Below are positions 1 to 12,200 of a stretch of DNA of 64,000 nucleotides, piece by piece. The notes under the pieces were generated by a model. That model saw only the letters and a list, made by a program, of their open reading frames with translations. It did no database searches and was not told the origin of the DNA. This DNA is from Papio anubis (taxonomy: Eukaryota > Chordata > Mammalia > Primates > Cercopithecidae), in contig NC_044980.1 of the NCBI RefSeq assembly GCF_008728515.1, positions 35,790,290 to 35,854,289 on the forward strand. Reading direction: 5' to 3'. The translations under genes and the position numbers were made by a program. How positions within the stretch are numbered: position 1 is the first letter of the stretch; every line of letters starts with the position of its first letter.

Positions 1-108
1 TGTCACATTGATATTTATAACTTACTTTTAATCCCAAAATACAGATAAACACTAAAGAGACTTCTTACAGTCACTCCATTTCTAATAATCTGATTTTATT
101 CCAAATAG

Positions 109-274
109 TCCTGAACCAGCTGCCTCTTCCATCTCCTTTACCTGCTACAACTACAAAGAGCCTTCTCTTTAATGCACGAATAGCAGAAGAGGTGAACTGC
201 CTTTTGGCTTGTAGGGATGACAATTTGGTTTCACAGCTTGTCCATAGCCTCAACCAGGTATCAACAGATCACAT
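109..274 (+). CDS. NIPBL: NIPBL exon 3 (codons 22-77)
   Basis: 166 nt. The acceptor is ...aatag before 109 and the donor is gtaagt at 275. It begins with the last two bases of a split Leu codon and encodes LNQLPLPSPLPATTTKSLLF onward to QVSTDH. In the family this N-terminal segment lies in the groove of the MAU2/SCC4 TPR superhelix. The start codon is on exon 2, outside the window. Confidence 0.97.
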
Positions 275-3200
275 GTAAGTATGATCAATTTTATATCTAA
301 TATAAGTAAAAAGTTTTGGCCTAAGAGAATCCATATTCCTGGTTTTATTTCAAAAATTTTTAGATGCATAGTTTATTTTTAAAATATATCAGTATCCAAG
401 GGAGAATATAGTCTTATTGCGATAATAGATTAATGAGATTTAAATAGGCAATTTTTAGATAACTCTGACCCATGTAGCTCTATGGATATTTTTTCAGCTC
501 TTTTGAACTTATCTTGGGGGATCGATCATCTTTGCAGAGATCTGGTCATGAAACTATATCCCTGGCTGGGCGCGGTGGCTCACGCCTGTAATCCCAGCAC
601 TTTGGGAGGCCAAGGCAGGCAGATCACAAGGTTAGGAGAGCAACACCATCCTGGCTAACACAGTGAAACCCCGTCTCTACTAAAATACAAAAAAAAAATT
701 AGCTGGGCGTGGTGACGGCCGTCTGTAGTCCCAGCTACTCAGGAGACTGAAGCAGGAGTATGGCGTGAATCAGAGAGGCGGAGCTTGCAGTGAGCCGAGA
801 TCGAGCCACTGCACTCTAACCTGAGCGAAAGAGCGAGACCCTGTCTCAAAAAAAAAAAAAGAAACTATATCCCTTTTTCCTGATATTGCTGGAGTAGTTA
901 AAATTCACAGACTCTAATAGACTATGCTACTAGCTTTTTTTGGAGTAGGCTTACATGCTTTTCAGGAGAAGTATAAGAATTCAAGGGCTAACTCCATGAA
1001 AGGCTGTTATAGAGTTTGGGACTAAGTTTTCCTAGAATTTACTCTACCATCTAATTATAGGTATGTATTTTCACACAGTAAACTTTTTAAAATAAAATTG
1101 ATTTAAATTATATAGCATATTTACAATTTTTTGCACAGGTATACCTTTTAAAATTTATTTTTCGGCCAGGGGCGGTGGCTCACACTTGTAATCCCAGCAC
1201 TTTGGGAGGCCCAGGCAGGCAGATCACAAGATCAAGAGATTGAGACCATCCTGGCCAACATGGTGAAACCCTGTCTCTACTAAAAATACAAAAATTAGCT
1301 GGGCATGGTGGCGCATGCCTTAGTTCCAGCTACTCGGGAGGCTGAGGCAGGAGAATCACTTGAACCCGGGAGGCAGAGTGAGCCAAGATCACGCCACTGC
1401 ACTGGGGAAAAAAAAAATATTTTTTTCACTGCAAAACCAAATCATATTTATAACAACAACACAAAAATGTGTAAAAAGTAAAATTTCTCATTCTTATCCC
1501 TTCATATCCCACCACACAATGTTACTCATGTAACCTCACATTCTTTTTTTTTTTTTTTTTTAATTTAAAGATTCATCATGTAGGGGAATGAGGATAAACA
1601 CATTATAATGGACAGGTGTCTGCATTAGATGCAGTACATACTTTGGGGACATTTTTAAAGCTGATGACGCTAAGGTGAGATGCTTACTAAATGGATTTTC
1701 TAATAGAGAAGCTGAGAAATGATTGGTTAAAATCAGAAAGAAGTATACTACTACTAATATTTTGTCACTCCCAAAATTCAGCAATATTTAAATCACCTTT
1801 CTTTTTTTTTTTTTTTTTTTTTTTTTTTTGAGACAGAGGTGTCTCCCCAGGCCTGGAGTGCAATGGTGCGGTCTTGCTCTCAACCCTCCACCTCTGGGTT
1901 CACACACCGATCACCTCCAGCCTCCTGAGTAGCTGGGGATACAGGCCCGGCACCCGCAGCTAATTGTATTTTAAGTGAGACGGGTTTCACCATTCTGGCC
2001 GGTCTCAAATTCCTGAGTCCACCCACTTCAGCCTCCCAAAGTGCTGGTTTAGTGAGCCACCCGTAGCCTCGTACTTCTTAATATGCTTGTACATACTTAT
2101 TCAGTAGTTTTCACCAAATATTTAAAGATGTAAAGGAAATAGCACACATAAAATAAGGACTTATTTTATGGAGAGCTCCCTTAAGATTGCCCTAGAAATG
2201 TAGTGAGTCTTATCATTGGACAACATCTTTATAGGTCTTCATGATTAGATCCAATGAGTAGAACACTGACATGTATAATGTAAAATTAAAACACTGCCTA
2301 TGCTTAGTTTTATCATCATCTCCATGGTTGTGAATTTAATTTGCTACTTGCATTAAAGTTTATTGAAAATTGCTGCTGTGAAGGTATTGAAATTTGCTGT
2401 TTGGTTTCTGCTTTCCCCCCACCATGACATTATTTGAGAAAACAATATAAGATGGAAAAATTACATAACCTCTGGCTCTTGTCTTAATCAGTGTGGCAAC
2501 AATATCTTATTTGTAAGACATTCCCAGAAAGTCAGAGTCACTCATTTTCAGATGTAAGAAAATATATTCCAATAACAAATATCAACTTTTTGTATAACTA
2601 TCACTTCTCTACCCTTCCATTATTTTGAGTAGTTTAGAATAGAATATATTTCTTTTCTATTCTAAAACTACTTGGAAATTAAACTCTTAGTTCAATAAAA
2701 TAGTGTTTTGGGCTTTTTTCCCCGACTGTGTAAAGTAAAATGAAGAAAAAAGAGTGTCCTTAGAAGAATCCCTCTCTGTTATTTTTGATAATTATATTGC
2801 TCCCAGGGATAGCGTATTTGAAAATTCATAACTGTTGGGCCGGTTGTGGTGTCTCACGCCTGTAATCCCAGCACTGTGGGAGACTGAGGTGGGCAGATCA
2901 CCTGAAGTCAGGAGTTAAAGACCAGCCTGGCCAACATGGTGAAACCCCATCTCTACTAAAAATACAAAAATTAGTTGGGCGTGGTGGCAGGCACCTGTAA
3001 TCCCAGCTACTCAGGAGGCTGAGGCAAGAGAATCACTTGAACCTGGGAGGTGGAGGTTGCAGTGAGCCGAGATTGCACCATTGCACTCCAGCCTGGGGGA
3101 CAAGAGCAATACTTCGTCTCAAAAAAAAAAAGAGAAAATTCATATCGTTGGCCATACCAGTGTGATTTACTTTTATACGATAAGTCTTCTTAAGAATCAG

Positions 3201-6200
3201 TCACCATTTTAATTTTTGATATTTATTTTCTCAATGCCAGAGAGTTGAAAGATAACCTTGGCAGTGATGACCCAGAAGGTGACATACCAGTCTTGTTGCA
3301 GGCCGTCCTGGCAAGGAGTCCTAATGTTTTCAGGGAGAAAAGCATGCAGAACAGATATGTACAAAGTGGTGAGTTTCTTAATAACTGAATTCCCATATCA
3401 GAACTTGTTTTATACATATTTAAATCCAGGTGTCTTCTTTAACAAGCTGGCCTATCAGGAATGCCATGTTTATGCCTTCAGTCAAGCCAAGAACAAGAAG
3501 GAAACTAAATTGATAAGATTCTTGTAGTTTAATATGTAACTAAATTCCTTGAGAATTAGACAAAGCTTTAAGTGTATTTTGTTACATATTTTGGAATATA
3601 TCAGTTTACTCAGCTTAAAAATTTTTTTTTGTTTTGGAAAATCAGAATTAATTTGAAATAAGTCTTTCATTAATCAAATATTTGCAAAGCTTTTGAACAT
3701 GTACATTGTAGCAGGTATATAGAGTTTTAATACTGATTGTGATTCTGTATTCATGGTTTTCTAGTAATTGATTTAATACTCCTGTTGCCTTAGCAACAGA
3801 AAAATTGGTTAAGTATTTTTAAAGAAAAATTGATTCATAGTATTATAAAATAATAAAAATATTACATCCAACACAGATATAATTTTTATGTAGTCACGGA
3901 GTACCTTTGGGTTAAGAGCATTGTTCTGTTCAAGTTTACCGAATTTGACAAGCCCAAGTGCCTGTTTGGCTCTCAAGATTAAAATAGTCAGGGAGGGAAT
4001 AGCTTAGACAACTTCAGAAAGTTCAACTTTGTTAATTAAATAACTGTATTTGCTGGGCATAGTGACTCACACCTGTAATCCCAGCACCTTGGGAAGCTGA
4101 GGCAGGTGGATTGCCTCAGGCCAGGAGTTCAAGACCAGCCTGTCTCTACAAAAAAATACAACAATTAGCTAGCTGTTATGGCGTGCACCTGTAGTCCCAG
4201 CTACTTGGGAGGCTGAAGTGGGAGGATCACTTGAACTCAGGAGGTCAAGGCTGCAGTGAGCTGAGATTGCACCACTGCACTCCAGCCTGAGCAACAGAGC
4301 AAGATCCTGTCTTCAAAAAAAAGAAAAAAAGAAAATAATTTTGCCAAATTCATTCTGGTTTACTTTGTTGGCAGCACTTCCATGATGCTTCCTATTCCAT
4401 TTCCTTTAAATAACGTTACTTTGCTGATTCTGTGTATTTGTGTTGTTTGAATGGTATTTTGAAAGCAATTGCATAGTTACTGTCGATTCCTCAAAATGCA
4501 TAATGGGGATGCTTCTGACTGACTTGCCTTTTAGCAAGTTGAAGGTAGGTATGCAGGACAGTGCTCTGTCTTCACCAGAACTAATAAGTTAGATTGCAGT
4601 AGTAGGAGACAGATATAAATAATGGAGGAAGCTAGAGTTATGAATACTTTCTGGAAAAATGTTGGAATTGAAAGAAATTATGGAAAGAGTTGATTGGAAG
4701 AAAGACTAATAGAGTGGGAGTATTAGTTACATGAGAATGTGAGTAAATCTAGTATTGGATAAATGGATCTAAGGTTACTAATACTACATTTTTGCAGCTT
4801 ACATTTTTGAGTATTTGGGTAGTAAATCACTCTAATAAAAACTTTTAGAGTATTCACCTCTCAGTCACATATTTTGTGTTTTATACTACATACACTTGTT
4901 TTTTAGTCCAAAACATTGATTTCTATATACCCTACATTGTAAAAGCATAAACTAGCATTTAAAATTAATCGATTAGTTGCATGGTTTTTTTTTTTATTAA
5001 AGCATTTTCCTGGTGATATATGGCTTTGAAATTTTAAAAGCTGGCTGGGCGTGGTGGCTCACGCCTGTAATCCCGGCACTTGGGAGGCCAAGGTAGGAGG
5101 ATTGCTTGAGCCCAGGAGTTCGAGACCAACCTGGGCAACACAGAGAGATCCTGTCTCATTAAAAAATAAAAAATAAAAATAAAATAGAAATTTAAAAAGT
5201 TGATTTGGGGGTTGGTAAGTTTAAATATGAGTCATGCATGTGGAGAAAATTTAATAAAATGCAAATCACTTTAATCATAGTTCTTTGGAACTTAGAGCTA
5301 ATTGAAAAGGACTGTAAGAATTTCATTTATCCCTTTTATTTAGAAAGCCATTGCTTTCAAACTAGTAATTCCAGTTTGTCCCAGTGATGACTGTTAATTC
5401 AGGGGGGAAAAGCTTTTTAACTCCTGTCTCATTGAGTATTCATCTCCCTCCAAAAGAAAAAGAAAAAGAAAAAAAACCTCCAGCAACAATAATTATAGTA
5501 ATTAAGCTATTAAGCTATGGAGCAAAACAATTTTGTGCTGAGTTTGAGTTGGAAAAGAAAAGTCAGAAGTTGAAATTTAGACTACATACTTAAGAAAACA
5601 CCCTTCAATGGTAGACTGAGAGGTGATTTTGAAACCTAATTTCTTTCAGCTACAATCCCTTTTGTAGTACTCTTAGCAAATGAACTTCTGTATGAATATT
5701 TCTAGTGAAAGGCACTTTTTGTAACAACAGCAGGAAATGAAATTTGGAAATATAATTTGATGTTTGCAGCTCCCAAAAGAGAGTTCGGCTATAGAAATCA
5801 TAAGAAAATTCAGGGTGTTATTTATAGATTTTTATCTGATTCTGAAATATCTAAATAAGTGAATTTTTCTATGTCTCCTGTATAATGAAATGCTATTTGC
5901 ATAATATTTGAGAAATAATGTCTGGCTTGAAAATAAATGTAAGAACCAGAACGCTGTTCTCAAGTTTTTATTTTTTAATCAAATATTCTGTTAATCCCTA
6001 CTATGTGACAAAGAGTTATTGTGAAAGAAGGAATAGGTACATTCTGTTTTGCTTCAAAAGACATTCAGATGGAAATTGCAGGAATTCAAACTTTTGACCC
6101 ATAAATAAAGTACTTTTCAAAACCTATGTCTGAACCATAATACAAATAGCTTTGTGAAATTAAGTTCCCAAGCATGAAAGGTGTATATGATAAAATATTC

Positions 6201-9200
6201 ATGTAATAAAAACTACTCTGAGTCCTATTGTAGAAGGAAGTGTATTGTGTTAGGTGCGAGGTTAGATAAGACAACTTTTTAAAAAATCTTTTGAATTCTA
6301 AGACTAAATAATAGAATATTGAGTAAGCAAGTGAAATTTTTAAAAATATTATAATCTCTGTTTCTAGTCCTGAATTAGTTTTATGGAAAATGGTGCTGTA
6401 ATAAAATTGTTCTTCAAATTTACAGTTTTACAGTGTCTATATTTTGCTCTTTGAAATGAAAACATTGATCAAAAAAAATCTCTGGCATGTTTGTGAAAGA
6501 ATAACTGATTTCAGTTATTTAAAGGACACTTTACTGCTAGAAGAAAATAACATTCTATATTTTTGTGTTTTGCATAGGAATGATGATGTCTCAGTATAAA
6601 CTTTCTCAGAATTCCATGCACAGTAGTCCTGCATCTTCCAATTATCAACAAACCACTATCTCACATAGCCCCTCCAGGTAATATGTGTATATATCATTTA
6701 TTAAATGTCTTCTGTGGTGAATATGCTGGTGAATATATGGTTCATACATTTAGGTAATGGTGGATTATTTAGAGTTTAAATAGTTGAAATACTTAAATAG
6801 TAATTCACTTGTGCATTTGCCTTAAAATGTTGTATATGGAAATAGTCTAATATGCTAATTGAAGTAGCTACCATCTTAGTAATGTAATTTCATACAGACA
6901 AAAGAATGTTAAAATAACTAATGTGTTTGAGGTAAGATTTAGGGAACATGGCTTTAAGTACCTTAAACAGATTGGTACTTTTATATAAGTAAACAAATTA
7001 CCTGCTTTTAAAAACTTTTTTATTGTAACTCTTTGATTATGAATTGCGAACAATTTTTGTATATTATTTGACTATTTTGCAAGATTCTTCTATTTGCATA
7101 GATTGTACATATATAAACTAGAGTTCAGAGGACTTTGTGACAGTCAAATTTCAAGGAATAGCATGTTTATTTTATTTCCTTATATTTTTTATTTGGATTT
7201 TGGGTTTTAGCCGGTTTGTGCCACCACAGACAAGCTCTGGGAACAGATTTATGCCACAGCAAAATAGCCCAGTGCCTAGTCCATACGCCCCACAAAGCCC
7301 TGCAGGATACATGCCATATTCCCATCCTTCAAGTTACACAACACATCCACAGATGCAGCAAGGTAAGAAAATTGTTTGTAACTTTACTGGGAATGTCCAA
7401 GTGCTTTAATTCCAAGCAAATTTGTTTTTCAAAATATAATTATTAAACACAAACTAAAATACTATACTGTATACTTATTTGTCAGTGAACCTTTTTAAAG
7501 ATATGGTTTAAATCATTAAAACATGTTACACTTACCATTTGAAAATTTGTCATTTTAGGAGGTGAAAGGAGCAGTGTCATTTTGGCTTTTTGGATTCAGT
7601 TATTGTATAACTAAGTATATTTAGGTATGAAATTAAGAAGAATTGCGTTTTTTAAAGTTGCTCCTTCTTCTTACATTAGCACTAAGCCAAGGGACAATTA
7701 CATTTTAATTGGTAAAGTAGATACAGTCAGCCTTTCACATACATGGGTTCTGCATCATGGATTCAACCAAATGCTGAGTGAAAATATTTGGAAAAAAAAA
7801 ATTGAGTCTGTACGGAACATGTACAGGCATGTTTTCTTGTCATTATTACATAAACAATACAGTATACCAACTGTTTACATAGCACTTACATTGTAGAGGC
7901 ATTGTAAGTAATCTAGAGATGATTTAAAGTACTATATAGTGCATAGGGCTATATGCAGGTATTGTGCATTTTATATGAGGGACTTTTGAGCATTTGCAGA
8001 TTTTGGTATTCACAGAAGATACTGGAACCAATCCCTCATGGATACTGAGGGATGACTACTATGAAAAACTTACTATACTGTAAAAATTTACTGTAGCACA
8101 GTAGAGGAAAATTAATCTTAGATGCAAAAATTTGAGATTAAATTACCAATTCTCACTTGATTATTAGTTCTTAATGTTATAACGTTAATATTATGATGTC
8201 TTTTTAAGGTTATATTGCCTTGAGATATATTTCATGGTTATTAAATAATTGATTTATTATTAGTATAAATTTATATGTTTTAAAGAAATTTTTTAAAGCA
8301 GAAAAGTGCAAAGGATAATACAAAACATCTTTATTTTTGTCCTCCTTAATTAACAGCAAATTTTAAAAATTTGCTTTCAGTCACTAATTTCTACATGTGT
8401 GTTCTTGTTTATTATGCATGAAGTTGAAACTTTATTCATTAATAAACTTATTAATTTATAAACTTTTAACTTTGTCATCCATCAAAACAGCTAACTCTGG
8501 TTTCCCAAAACCAGATAATGAAATATTAGGTTGAGCTTTTTTTACGCACGAACTCAAGGAGAAACTGGGAAGCAAATTTGACACATTTGAAATAGACACA
8601 ACCAGGTGCGGTGGTACTCGCCTGTAATCCCAGCACTGTAGGAGGCTGGGGCAGAAGAATCAATTGAGCCCAGGAGCTCAAGACCAGCCTGGGCAACACA
8701 GTGGAACCCTGTCTCTACAAAAAAAAAAAAAAATTAACCAGGCATGGTGGCAGTTACTTGTAGTCCCAGCTACTCAGGAGGCTGGGGTAAGAGGATTGCT
8801 TGAACCCAGAAGGTCAAGGCTACAGTGAGCCATGATCACACCATTGCAGTCCAGCCTGGGTGACAAATTGAGGTCTGTCTTGAAAAGAAATAGACACTTA
8901 GAAAATTACTGAATTGAGTGTGAGTGCCATACATACATATCTATGTGTATATGTAGATGCTTAATATTTGTAATATACTGGTATACTCTGGTACACAAAA
9001 ATCTGAGGGACATTTTACATGTAATTAATTAGAGGAAAAATGTCAGAAGAGCACATCTGTTTCTTGTGTAAATGTCCATATACACATGAATGTGCATAAA
9101 AAAGAATGTAAATTTTAACTCTAAGAAATGTGTTGTTTTTTAACAAAATCAACTTAGCTATTTAATATAGTTTGAGGACCTATTCAGTATTGTGTCATTT

Positions 9201-12200
9201 CTTAGAAACGCTCAGATAAAGAAATAAAAACCTTAGTCGGGGATTAGCCTCACCCAGATATTGAAGTTATTCTAAATAAAAAAATTTAGTCAGTACTACC
9301 CAAAACAGTTTGCATATTCAGTGTAATCCCTATCAAAATACCAATGACATTCTTCACATAAATAGAAAAAATTTACATGGAACCAAAAAAGACCCCAAAT
9401 TGCCAAAGCAATCCTGAGGAAAAAGAACAAAGTCACTACCTGACTTAAAAATACATTACAAAGTAACCAAATACATTATAGTAACCAAATCGGCTTGTTG
9501 CTAGCATAAAAACACACAGACCAATCCCAGAGAGAATACAGATATTTACAGACAACTTACTTTTGACAAAGGCACCAAGAACATAAAAGGAGGAAAGGAC
9601 AGTCTCTTCGATAAATAATGCTGTGAAAAATAAACTCAAAATGGATTAAATACTTAAATCTGAGACATGAAACTATGAAACTACTAGAAGAAAACATTGA
9701 AGAAACACTCCAGGATGTTGGTCTGTGCAAAATACTTTTTGTTTAAGATTTCAAAGCACAGGCAACCAAAGGAAGAAATAGACAAATGGGATTACATCAA
9801 GCTAAAAAGCTTCTGTACAGCAAAAGAAACAACGAAGTGAAAAGACAGCCCACAGAATGGGAGAAAATATTTGCAAACTGTTTGACAAGTGATTAATAAC
9901 TAGAATATCAATAATATATAAGGACCTCATTACCAAAACAATAATAACAAAAACAAATTAAAAGATAGCCAAAAGGTGTGAGTAAACATTCTCAAATGAA
10001 GACATACAAATGGCCAGCAGATACAGCAAAAAATGCCGAACATCACTCATCATCAGAGAAATACAAATAAAAAGCACAGTGAGATATTATCTTGCCTTAA
10101 TTAAAATGGCCTTTTTCAAAAATATAGGTAATAGTGAATACTGGTGAAGATGTGGAGAAAAGGGAAGCCTCATATCCTGTTGGTGGGAATGTAAATTAGT
10201 ACAGCCTTTGGAACACTGTATGGCAGTTTCTCAAAATACTAAAAATAGAGCTACTGTATGATCCAGCAATTCCATTAGTAGGTATATATCCAAAAGAAGG
10301 GGAATCAGTATACTGAAGGTATGCAAGCCCATGTTTATTGCAGTACTATTCACAAAATAGCCAAAATATGGAATCAAACAAGTGTCCATCAGTGGATGAA
10401 TAAATAAAGAAAAGGTATATGTATACACAATGGAATATTAGCCATAAAAAAAGAGTAAAGTCCTGTCATTTTGAGCAACATAGAGGGAACTGGAGGTCAT
10501 TATCTTAAGTGAAATAAGCAAAGCACAGACAAATATTATATGTTCTCACTCATATGTGACAATTAAAGTGGATCTTAAGAACATAGAGAATAGATTGGAA
10601 GTTACCAGAGGCTGGGAAGGGTAGAGGAGGGAGGCGATGAAGAGAGCTTGATTAATGGAGACAAATATACTGTTTGATAGGAGAAATAACATTTAGTGTT
10701 GGATGGCTCAGTAGGGTGACTAGTTGACAGCAATCTATATTTCAAAATAGCCGGAAGAAGATAATTTGAATGTTTTTCCCATACAGAAAAGACAAATATT
10801 TAAGGTGGTGGGTATCTCAATTACACTGATGCAATCTTTACAAATTATATGAATGTATTTAATTACCACGTGTATCCCAGAAATCTATGCCTCTATTATC
10901 TGTCAATAATAAAACATAATTTTCTTTGAAAAGGAAAAAAATTAGTCTGGCAGGGAACAAGTGGATAGGTCAGTAGGACAGAGAGAATGCAGAAATAGGA
11001 CAATTTAGACTATTGAGAAAGGTTGCATTTTTTTTTCAACTTTATATTACAAAAATTTAACTGCAGAAAGTTCTAAGATTAGCACAATGAACCCCTTCAC
11101 CAACAGGTATCCTGCCACTTTGTCCTTAAGTATATCTGCTAAGAAGGATATGCTCCTATATAAAAACCAAAGGTAATAATTGTAAAAAACTTAAGGTCAG
11201 TTCTGTGGTATCATCTAATATCCAGAATATATTTGACTTTTACCAATCCACTTGTCCTAAATATGACTTTAATATCTTTTCAAAGCATGTTCAAATCTAG
11301 CTTTTCACACATTGCATTTGATTTTTGCATCTCTTATGGAGGCTCTTTTAATCTAAAGCAGTCTGATACCTTTTTCCCCCCATGCCACTAATTTTTGGTT
11401 TTTGAAGAGTTTGGCCACTTTCGTTGTAGAATATTTCATATTCTAAACTCCACTCTTTTCTGCTGGTGTTGTTTAATTTGTTTTCTGTATTTCCTATCAA
11501 GTAGAAGTTAGCTTTAAGGTTTTACTAGTTTCCAGTTATACATTTTTGGCAAGAGTACTTGATAAGCAATGTTGTGCACTTTACATTGTATCTTATCATT
11601 ATCATAAAATGGTCTCAGTATATCAGTGGTGTTTAGGTGGTGAACCTCTCTTTATTGTAAAAGTACATATTTTTCCCTTTGCAATTCATAAATAATCTGT
11701 GGGATGATACTTTGATATCCGGTAAATATGCAATTTCCCATTAATCTTTTACTTAAAGGGTGTAACATTCAGTGAATCTCATTTTATCGGTTTTTACACA
11801 GTCATTGGAAAAATGATGTTTAAAAATTACATCATTCTAAAGATTACATTTTAAAATCAGCATATAAGAATGGATTGTTTAATAAATGATGTTGGTGATT
11901 GTCTAGGTATTTTGCAATTTTAGCTGGATTCCTGGATCACCGAAAGCAAAAGTGTTCTAGATTAATAAGCTGTTTATATTTTTTAAGTCATAAAATTATA
12001 AGAAAAACATTTGGGCAAAGTTTTGGTATTCTAAGAGTTGAGAAGGCGTTATTTCTAAGCAGACCGAAAACCTGGATCGTAGAAATGAAAAAAAAAAAAA
12101 AGATTAATTATAAATTTGTGTATAAGAGAACATAAATATATAAATTACATAAATATAAAACAAATATGGGGAAATATGCATTTATTGTAAACACAAAGTA

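Larger units (their letters stand above)
275..3240 (+). other. NIPBL: Intron 3 of NIPBL
   Basis: Intron with gtaagt donor and a ccag acceptor. It contains four Alu elements listed separately. The parts between them (275-549, 875-1163, 1419-1800, 2071-2819) are AT-rich sequence in which I recognise nothing apart from an A/T-run at about 1543-1561. Confidence 0.9.
3369..6577 (+). other. NIPBL: Intron 4 of NIPBL
   Basis: gtgagt donor, tgcatag acceptor. It holds one old Alu (4052-4333) and an Alu left monomer (5043-5187). The rest (3369-4050, 4340-5040, 5190-6577) is AT-rich, with an A/G-rich stretch at about 5455-5478, and shows nothing else I recognise. Confidence 0.88.

Noticed and set aside
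7137..7446. Two overlapping 76- to 90-codon frames
   Set aside because: They extend the exon 6 coding sequence into introns. The splice sites at 7211 and 7362 define the real exon.
9280..10930. Possible active L1
   Set aside because: 5'-truncated and ORF2 is broken by stops and indels, so it cannot be active. The same holds for 23275-25310.
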